A stretch of 64,000 nt of DNA from DATMNI01 sp035570275 (GTDB lineage: Bacteria > Acidobacteriota > Terriglobia > Bryobacterales > Bryobacteraceae), in NCBI GenBank assembly GCA_035570275.1, contig DATMNI010000218.1, positions 12,190-76,189 of the forward strand, written 5' to 3'. A program made the position numbers and the translations under genes. Positions within the stretch are counted from its first letter, which is position 1; each line of letters opens with the position of its first letter. Below, in pieces: positions 23,464-30,534 of this stretch. The notes under the pieces were generated by a model. The model saw only the letters and a program-made list of their open reading frames with translations, had not been told where the DNA came from and did no database searches.

Positions 23464-26199
23464 TTACCAATCGCGGGCCGGTTTCTGCTGGAACAATCGG
23501 CTGGGATAAGGAGGCTCCTCGTCCGCGCCCGAAGAGTCGCGCTGGATCGCTTTAGCCCGCTCCAGTTCGGCCTGCGCCTCCTCCGGTCGGGCCAGCGCGC
23601 CGTATGCCCGCGCGAGAGTAATGTGTGGCTGGACCATGGCCGGACCCAGGTGGACGGCCTCGCGAAGCCGTTGCACGGCGGTTTGGTAGTCGCCATTTGC
23701 CAATGCAATCCTGCCGGCGAGCTCTAATATCCAGGGATCGTCCGGCGCCTGACGGAGCGCGTGCTGAATGGCCACTTCCGCACCGTCGAGGTGGCCGCCC
23801 GCGGAGCGGAGTATGCTGTCGGCCAGGTAGTAATGAGCTTCGGGACTTCGCGCGCCCAGCGCAACCGCGGTGTCGAGCGCGTGGCGAGCCTCCTCAAAAT
23901 GCTGGTGGGTCGCAAGAATAACCCCATTCGCCACCCAGATGGCGTGCCACTCCGGCCAGCGGTTCTGAATCTCGCCCAGCAGACGTTCGGCATCGGCCGT
24001 TCGTCCGGCGCGTTCCAGGGTGGTGGCTCTCAGCATTAGAATTTCGCGATCCTGCGGCAGAATCCGAGCCGCCTGATCGAGCAACCCGAGTGCCTCGGTA
24101 AGCTGGCCGTTCTTCACCAGGAAAACAGTCGCCTGCCGGTATAAATCGGGGCGTTTGGCGGAGGCGTGGAGAGCCTTGTCCAAAGCGGAAGCCGCTTCAT
24201 CTGTCTTGCCGGACGCATCCAGCATCTGGGCACGCGCCAGGTAATAGTCGCCGTTGCGCTCCGGTTCCGGCACACGGTCCATCAACTGGAGCCCCTCGCG
24301 GTTACCCGTTGCGTGGAAGGTCGCAATCGCCAGATCCAGATCCACATCGGCGGATGGACCGGCCGCCGCAGCCTGCTCCAGCAGTTCCCTGGCTGGCGGG
24401 TACTGTTTCGACTCCAGGAGCGCGCGCCCGGCGTCGGCGAGGATTGCGGGGCCGGGCTTCAGCCCTGCGATGCGGTGAGCCGTGGCTGCCGCCTGGTCCC
24501 GATTGCCGTCCTCCAGCAACAATTTCAAAAGACTAACCTGCGCTAGTGCGTCACTCGGATTGGCGCGGGCGGCCTTCTCTACACGGGCCCCGTAATCGGC
24601 ACGCTGCTGCTCAGGCGTGAGACTCAGATAGTCCACCAGGCCCCCGGGTACGGCCTTGACGGTAACGGGGCCGAGTTGGCGGAAGCGGTCCATCGCCTCC
24701 TTCGACTCGCGGGTTTGTCCGGCATCGGCCAGCGCACGTGCCAGATGAAGCATCGTCTTGGAATCATCCGGGGCCAGGCCGGCCGCGCGGCGCAGAACCG
24801 GTACTGCTTCGGCAGGCCGGTCCAGAGCCGAATAGGCTTGACCCAGGCGATCGAGGGCGATGGCATCGTCAGGCCGGAGAGAAGCGGTGGTTTCCAGGTC
24901 CGCGACCGCCGCCTGGAACTTCCCAGCCTGATAGTACAAGCTGCCCCGAGCGGAATGCGCCGCTGCAAAATCCGGCTTCAACGCGATCGCCCTGTCCAGA
25001 TGGGCCAGCCCCTTGACCGGCTCGTCTTTGCTTTGCGCAAGGCCCAGTTCGTAGTGCCCGACGGCGTCGTCAGGATGGCGTGCCACGAACCATTTGAGAT
25101 CGGCGATGCCTTGCTCGACCTTCCCCATCTGCATGGCCGTAAATCCACGCTCGCGGCGGGCGGAATCGTCATTCGGCTCAAGTTTCAGATACAGGTCCCA
25201 GGCCGCGGCCGTATCCTCCAACGCTCCCAGGTCGGACGTGGTGATGGCCAGCAACCTTTGTATGTCTGCGCGCTGTGGGGCGAGGCGCGCCGCCTGTGCC
25301 AGCAACCGGACGGCGGCATCGGTTTGCTTCAATGCGGCATCCACCGAAGCCAGGTTGTAGAGCACGTCGACGTTCCGCGGCTGCTGGCGCAGAGCCGTCT
25401 CCAGGACTTCTCGACCCCGCGCATTATGGCCCGCTTGGGAAGCCACAACGCCCAAATTGAAGAGGACGTTGAAATCCGCCGGAGCTGCCGCCAGAGCCCT
25501 CGAAAAGAATGTCTCGGCCCGATCGAATTCCCCTGCGTTGGCGAGCGCCATGCCCGCCGAGAAGCTCAGCCCCAGGTCGCCATCGATGACAGCGGACAAT
25601 CGCGCGGCCAAGGCATCGGCCTGGGCACGATCGCCCGCCAGGTACATAGCTCCCAGCCGGAGAATGGCGATGTTGGCGGCTTCCTGTTGGTTAGCCGGAA
25701 GGCGCCGCAGATAGCCCAGAGCCTCCGCCCCGCGCTTTCCCTTGAGGGCCATTTGCGCCAGTTGCACGTTGGCGTTGGAGTTCGCGGGATCGAGAGCGAC
25801 CACCTGGAGGTAGACTTTTCGGGCGCCCGCTTCGTCACCGGCGCCCACCAGGTGGTTGGCGTAATTGTTCAGAACGTCGGGCGAGCGTGGCGCGTTCGAA
25901 ACGGCGCGGCGGTGCACCGCATCCGCCTCCGGGAATTTCCGCAAATTGTCCAGCGCCACGCCTAGAAGGGTCAGCACCGGCGCTTCATTTGGGTGCGTCA
26001 GCAGCTCGGCACGCAACGTCCGCTCGGCAGCGGTGAAATCCCCTCGCTGCAGCGCCGCCAGCGCATCCTGGATGGCGGCCTGGTTGGCGACCTGGTTATC
26101 CGCAGCCCGGCCCGCCGATATGCCGAGGAGCGAAACGGCGAACAGCGGGGCGAGACTGGATATCAAATGCCGCATCATAACCGGTCTTGGCCGCGTCAC
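23464..26199 (-). CDS. Large exported TPR-repeat protein
   Basis: 911 residues from a GTG at 26199; ATGs at 26178/26175 (M-M-R-H) are alternatives just before the signal peptide 'ISSLAPLFAVSLLGISAGRA'. The GTG is embedded in a GTGA overlap with the stop of the upstream SCO1 gene, which supports it as the start. The mature protein is almost entirely tetratricopeptide repeats (about 20), with recognisable units such as 'GHYELGLAQSKDEPVKGLAHLDRAIALKP' shortened here to GHYELGLAQ. TPR proteins scaffold protein complexes; being exported and coupled to a SCO1/CusF protein, this one may organise a periplasmic assembly. No catalytic motif. Confidence 0.88.
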   Translation of the reverse strand: MTRPRPVMMRHLISSLAPLFAVSLLGISAGRAADNQVANQAAIQDALAALQRGDFTAAERTLRAELLTHPNEAPVLTLLGVALDNLRKFPEADAVHRRAVSNAPRSPDVLNNYANHLVGAGDEAGARKVYLQVVALDPANSNANVQLAQMALKGKRGAEALGYLRRLPANQQEAANIAILRLGAMYLAGDRAQADALAARLSAVIDGDLGLSFSAGMALANAGEFDRAETFFSRALAAAPADFNVLFNLGVVASQAGHNARGREVLETALRQQPRNVDVLYNLASVDAALKQTDAAVRLLAQAARLAPQRADIQRLLAITTSDLGALEDTAAAWDLYLKLEPNDDSARRERGFTAMQMGKVEQGIADLKWFVARHPDDAVGHYELGLAQSKDEPVKGLAHLDRAIALKPDFAAAHSARGSLYYQAGKFQAAVADLETTASLRPDDAIALDRLGQAYSALDRPAEAVPVLRRAAGLAPDDSKTMLHLARALADAGQTRESKEAMDRFRQLGPVTVKAVPGGLVDYLSLTPEQQRADYGARVEKAARANPSDALAQVSLLKLLLEDGNRDQAAATAHRIAGLKPGPAILADAGRALLESKQYPPARELLEQAAAAGPSADVDLDLAIATFHATGNREGLQLMDRVPEPERNGDYYLARAQMLDASGKTDEAASALDKALHASAKRPDLYRQATVFLVKNGQLTEALGLLDQAARILPQDREILMLRATTLERAGRTADAERLLGEIQNRWPEWHAIWVANGVILATHQHFEEARHALDTAVALGARSPEAHYYLADSILRSAGGHLDGAEVAIQHALRQAPDDPWILELAGRIALANGDYQTAVQRLREAVHLGPAMVQPHITLARAYGALARPEEAQAELERAKAIQRDSSGADEEPPYPSRLFQQKPARDW

Positions 26200-27083
26200 T
26201 GCCTAGCCAGCATCACGTCCACGAAATCCCCGAGTTGCTCGGCCGTGAATTCGTTGCCCTCGAAGTTTGCAGCCAGCTTTCCACGCCGGTCGATGACGAC
26301 GGTGTGCAGCGAGTGCGTGAGCGAGCCCTCGTCCTGCCAGAAGTTCAGGCCGAACTGCCGGCAGACCGCTTTGACGTCGGGTAGCGGGCCTGTCAGGAAG
26401 TGCCACGATTTCGAGTCGGCCTTCCAGGTGTTGGCGTATTTTGCGAGAACTTTCGGCTGGTCGTGCACCGGATCGAAGGTGATGCTGAGTAGAACCAGAT
26501 CGCGGCCCATCCTGTCCGCGAAGCGCTTGCTGAGGCGTCCGAAATTGTTGGATAGCCGGAAACAGTAGTCAGGCAAGGGGCAACTGGTGTAGATGAAGGT
26601 GATGGCCACAACTTTGCCTGCGAATTGAGAAAGCGTAACGCGCTGTCCCGCTTGATCGGTCAGGGTGAAATCCGCCGCCGGCTGCCCTGGCGCCAACTTG
26701 TCCATCGGGCCGGCCGGCGTTTCCAGGTCCGCCAGAAGCTGTAAGCGGCGAGCGCGCAGCGGCTCCTGCTCCAGGCTTTCGTAGTGGTGGACGCGAATGG
26801 CCTCGGCATAGGAATGGTCCTTTTCGACGACCAGCGTGAACTCGACGTGGGCACCCGGTTGCAGGCCATCGAGGGCGCGCTCATCGCGCACCGTGAAAGG
26901 CATGACCATGGCCTCCATATAGCCGGGAATAGCGGCACAGGAAGCGGCAAAGGTCCGATGGGGCGGGTCTATTTTCAGAATAATCCCGGTCACCGGGTAG
27001 CGCTTCTGGGCCCACATGGGGCTGACCCAGAAACACACCGCGAGCGCGAGAAATTTTCCGCGTTCGATGGCGATGCGTTTCAT
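26196..27083 (-). CDS. SCO1/SenC-type copper protein with an N-terminal CusF-like domain
   Basis: 295 residues from the ATG at 27083, which overlaps the upstream gene's stop as ATGA; the frame extends upstream but inside that gene. Signal peptide: 'FLALAVCFWVSPMWA'. Residues ~25-100 resemble a CusF-type copper-binding OB domain ('VTGIILKIDPPHRTF', 'MPFTV', 'VEKDHSYAEAIRVH'). Residues ~130-295 are a thioredoxin-like SCO domain with redox/copper site 'CPLPDYCFR', and the distal copper His in 'GSLTHSLHTVVID'. The spacing CX5C differs from the CX3C of textbook SCO1 but is seen in this subgroup. SCO proteins mature the CuA site of cytochrome oxidase or handle copper stress. Confidence 0.88.
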   Translation of the reverse strand: MKRIAIERGKFLALAVCFWVSPMWAQKRYPVTGIILKIDPPHRTFAASCAAIPGYMEAMVMPFTVRDERALDGLQPGAHVEFTLVVEKDHSYAEAIRVHHYESLEQEPLRARRLQLLADLETPAGPMDKLAPGQPAADFTLTDQAGQRVTLSQFAGKVVAITFIYTSCPLPDYCFRLSNNFGRLSKRFADRMGRDLVLLSITFDPVHDQPKVLAKYANTWKADSKSWHFLTGPLPDVKAVCRQFGLNFWQDEGSLTHSLHTVVIDRRGKLAANFEGNEFTAEQLGDFVDVMLARQ

Positions 27084-29701
27084 CGGGATACAACGCCCCT
27101 GCCGGCGCCCCCCAATCGGTATGGCCGCCGGACTACCTTCTTGTAGGCGTTGGCAGACTCGGTGATTTCCACGGCTTGGTTCTTGCCAACATCGAGAAAC
27201 TTTTGCGGCGAGTCGACGGCTCCCGGCCACCGTATCTCCACGCTTATTATCTGCGCCGATTTTCCCAGGCCGATGTGCTGCTCAAGCGGCGAAGCCCCGA
27301 ACGATCCCCCGCTGCCGACGGTGCGATAGATGGAACGCGTCTCCAGTCCGCCAGCCTCACCGGGGCGGCCCTGGTTCTTCACGATCACCTTGGTCCGCGC
27401 TCCGATGGCAGCGCGGTTCGCCTTTACTCCGATGAGACGGATGCTGATCCAATCGTTGCCGTGGCCGGGGTTTTCGAAAAGACGGAACGCGTGACTGTCG
27501 CCCGGCGTAGCGCCGCCGATCACGGTGAGAATGTCTTCATCGCCGTCGTTGTCGATGTCCGCGAAGGCGACGCCATGTCCTTTGTGCAGCTCGCCGGTTC
27601 CCGAGGACGCCGTGATGTCCACAAATGACTTCCCGCCCTTGTTGTGCAGCAAGACATTGGGGACCAGGGAGGCGTAGCTTGGATCGCCGGTGCCGAGATA
27701 GATGTCTAAGTAACCATCGTTATCCACGTCGCCGAAGTTCGATCCCATGGGCATGAAGACCTTGTCGAGCCCGGCTTCCACCGTGACGTCGCGGAAGGCG
27801 CCGTTCCCCAGATTCCTGTAGAGTTTCAGGGTCCCGGCGTTGTGAGGCAGCCCCAGATAGGTACGTGCCGTCTCTTCCACCGACATGTAATAGCTGGTGA
27901 CGAACAGATCGGGCCAGCCATCGTTATCGTAGTCGAAGAACCAGGCGGGGAAGGTGTGGCCGGTCCCCAGGACGCCAGCCTGCCTGGCGATGTCGGTAAA
28001 CGTGCCATCGCGGTTGTTATGGTAAAGCGCATTGTCCCCGCGGTAATTGGCGGCGTAAAGGTCCACGTAACCGTCGTTGTCGTAGTCCGCCGCTACCACT
28101 GCTTTCGTGTATGCCACCCGGTCGACGCCGGCGGAATGTGAGATGTTCTTGAACGTGCCGTCGCCGTTATTGAGGAAAAGTTGGTTGGGCCCGTTTTCAT
28201 TTCCCACGTAAAGATCGAGGAAGCCGTCGTTATTGACGTCCGCCCAGACAGCGGTCTGGGAGCTGGTTGCCGGATCCGCCAGGCCGCTCTCTTTCGTAAC
28301 GTCCGTGAAGGTTCCGTTGCAATTGTTGCGCAGCAGCGATTTCCGCTGGGGGATTTCCCAGCCTCCGCGTAAGACCAGAATGTCGAGGCAGCCATCGTTG
28401 TTATAGTCAGCCTGGATGATATTCAGGCCACCCAACTGGCCGGACAGCCCAGCCTTCTCCGTACGATCCGTGAACGTGCCGTCACCGTTGTTGTGAAAGA
28501 AATGCATGGGCGTGCACATATCGAAACTCGAGGTGACCACGTCCAGCAAGCCGTCGTTGTCGAAATCGTCGACAATCAAGCCCGCGGCCATCGAAAACAG
28601 GTTCAACCCAGCTTCGGTGGCCACGTCTGTGAAGCGCCCGATATCTTCAGCGGAAGCGAACGACGCGGGCGGCAGCAGGTACTCTTTCGGTACGTTCGCC
28701 GGATAGGTTCCCACGGTCATGTACGCCAGGTTCAATAACCATTTGACTTCCAGATCGTCAGGCTTCTGCTTGAGGAACTTCAAGAAATACTCAATGGCTT
28801 TTTCCGAAGCCGCAGTCTTGCCATATCTGGTCCCGGGGCGCATCGGAAACAGGCACCGTTCCCCGGGATTCCGGTAGACGCCGTTTTCCATTTCGGATTG
28901 GTGCAGATATCCGATGCCCAGGAGTTCCTCCAGATAAGGCAGGGCGCGCGGGAGATCCGTGGAGGCGATCCGGTAGGCGAGTTCCCAGGGCTCAATGGCC
29001 TGGGCCATCTCGCCCCGGTAGGCATGCAGTTGCCCCTCGGCCACGCGCATCGACATGACATCGATCGCCTGTCTGCCAGCGTTCTGCGCGGCGTTCGCCG
29101 GGTCGAAAAGCTTTTCAGCGCGCTGCTTGACGGCCGCAAACGACTGGGTGCGAAGCTTACAGGCCCCACTCAGGTCCAGATACCAGCCGTCTGGCTTGGG
29201 GAACCCTGCCAGGGCTGCTTCCGACTCATTGATGCCGGAGATGTCGAAATCGAACCGCACGCTGCCTTCGGCGCTGACAGCGGACCGGCGGGCCCGTTCG
29301 GTATTCTCCAGATCCAAGACCTCGCTCCGTGGCAGAACCTTCAGGACGGCAAATCCGGTGGGCAGTTTGAAGACGCGGGAAAGACGCCCGGGTTCCACGC
29401 CTTTGAGCGCGTCCCGCAACTCCGCGCGAAGCGAAGCGGGATCGACGCTGCCCAGGAACCCGCCATCGAGGGACGTGGCATCCACGGACTTCTCGCGCGC
29501 CATCACGGCGAAATCCGCGCCGCTGTTGAGTGCTTCCAGAATCTGGCCGGCTTGGGTAGCGGAGTTCACGACGATGAGCCGCAATGGAATTGTGTTTGGG
29601 GATGTGTCCTGTTCCGCCCGTGCGATCAGGAGAAAGCCTATGCCGAGAACCGCGACCACGGCAGACCACAACACGAGGCGAGATAGCTTGGTGAGGCGCA
29701 T
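27080..29701 (-). CDS. Exported fusion: parvulin-like PPIase + VCBS repeats + ASPIC/UnbV domain
   Basis: 873 residues from the ATG at 29701, chosen because the signal peptide 'LSRLVLWSAVVAVLGIGFLLIA' starts there. Residues ~45-125 have a parvulin-like (PpiC) pattern: 'LRLIVVNSATQAGQIL', 'SGADFAVMAREKSVDAT', 'GGFLGSV', 'GRLSRVFKLPTGFAVLKV'. Residues ~330-770 hold multiple VCBS/FG-GAP repeats with calcium-type loops (for example DYDNDGYVDLY). Residues ~780-850 are the ASPIC/UnbV domain ('RAAIGARTKVIV', 'HIGLGKSAQIISVEIRWPG'). CRTAC1-type proteins are surface or periplasmic beta-propellers. The parvulin head is an unusual fusion. First gene of a translationally coupled operon. Confidence 0.82.
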   Translation of the reverse strand: MRLTKLSRLVLWSAVVAVLGIGFLLIARAEQDTSPNTIPLRLIVVNSATQAGQILEALNSGADFAVMAREKSVDATSLDGGFLGSVDPASLRAELRDALKGVEPGRLSRVFKLPTGFAVLKVLPRSEVLDLENTERARRSAVSAEGSVRFDFDISGINESEAALAGFPKPDGWYLDLSGACKLRTQSFAAVKQRAEKLFDPANAAQNAGRQAIDVMSMRVAEGQLHAYRGEMAQAIEPWELAYRIASTDLPRALPYLEELLGIGYLHQSEMENGVYRNPGERCLFPMRPGTRYGKTAASEKAIEYFLKFLKQKPDDLEVKWLLNLAYMTVGTYPANVPKEYLLPPASFASAEDIGRFTDVATEAGLNLFSMAAGLIVDDFDNDGLLDVVTSSFDMCTPMHFFHNNGDGTFTDRTEKAGLSGQLGGLNIIQADYNNDGCLDILVLRGGWEIPQRKSLLRNNCNGTFTDVTKESGLADPATSSQTAVWADVNNDGFLDLYVGNENGPNQLFLNNGDGTFKNISHSAGVDRVAYTKAVVAADYDNDGYVDLYAANYRGDNALYHNNRDGTFTDIARQAGVLGTGHTFPAWFFDYDNDGWPDLFVTSYYMSVEETARTYLGLPHNAGTLKLYRNLGNGAFRDVTVEAGLDKVFMPMGSNFGDVDNDGYLDIYLGTGDPSYASLVPNVLLHNKGGKSFVDITASSGTGELHKGHGVAFADIDNDGDEDILTVIGGATPGDSHAFRLFENPGHGNDWISIRLIGVKANRAAIGARTKVIVKNQGRPGEAGGLETRSIYRTVGSGGSFGASPLEQHIGLGKSAQIISVEIRWPGAVDSPQKFLDVGKNQAVEITESANAYKKVVRRPYRLGGAGRGVVSR

Positions 29702-30534
29702 AACAAAAGGACGGCCCGGCCCCTCAGAGCATTGCCATACTATCACCACTTTGACACAGCTATTCCCGAGTCGGTGGCTGCTTCGCCGCAGAGGCCCGAT
29801 GCGGGGCCGACGGACAGGCGCAATACGGGGAAGAATTGGTCGTCGTGGCTTAACGGTGCGTTTGACGGCAATGCGAGAGCCCGGCGGTCCGGTTCGAAGC
29901 TTTCTGTTCTTGAGAGAAGATTAGTGTTTTTCATTACTTATTTGGGGCCTTTCCCCGGTGCAGTAATAAATGGCGGAACGAAGCCAATTTGAGGGTAAAT
30001 TGCTTAGTTTCATCGGAGTATGCCAATTCGGAGGCTGGATTGACTGGCCAGGAGGCCGGTTGGGGCCGGCATGTAGGGTGTGGCCGGCGACCACTCCCTA
30101 ACAGTCGAGCGACAAGTCGCGGCTCTGACCCTACTCCGGCTTTCTGTGGCTTCGAATTGAGCTTGGGATGACATCATGGGAAACCTCGTGTCGGATCGGG
30201 GGGTGCGGAATGCGCTTAGCGGGCCCTGTCCTACTCCATCTAAGCATGAGAGCGCGGCGGTTTCGGCGGGCCGCGGGGTGTATGTTGTTGAGGGAATGAG
30301 GGATGGGAGTTTTAAAAGTGTGGTCACCGTTAAGCGGACCAAGCTCTGAAATGACTGGAGGGCACCCACCGTGATTCTCTTTCAGGCGGCTGCTGACCAC
30401 GGGACAGTTGCCCGTCACCGTTACATATCAGGATCTATCCGGCGGACGATACGTAAAGGCCGGAGGATCAGCAGATTGACTTCGAGCGCCGACCATGGTG
30501 CCTACAGGTTCCGGGCACTCTGCCGCGATACACT
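29702..30534. other. Long intergenic region upstream of the TIR-NB-ARC gene
   Basis: About 830 bases between divergent genes. It contains family B repeat material (30089-30130) and AT-richer DNA around 29925-30010 (TTTTTCATTACTTATTTGGGG), which may include the promoters of one or both flanking genes. Frames at 29732-29992 and 30010-30418 lack family features. There is no tRNA or CRISPR. Confidence 0.5.
30089..30130. repeat. Family B REP-like element, inverted orientation
   Basis: GACCACTCCCTAACAGTCGA...AAGTCGCGGCTCTGACC is the reverse complement of the GAGCCGCGAC...AGGGAGNGGTC element at 56551-56580, with about ten extra bases between the conserved halves. The preceding GGCCGG...CCGGC stretch could form an additional hairpin. 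Confidence 0.55.

Noticed and set aside
24676..25965. 429-residue plus-strand open frame antisense to the TPR gene
   Set aside because: TPR periodicity on the minus strand is clear and this frame has none.
29732..29992. Small plus-strand frame upstream of the TIR gene as a possible defence partner
   Set aside because: No recognisable domain, no ribosome-binding site, and over 540 bases from the TIR gene.
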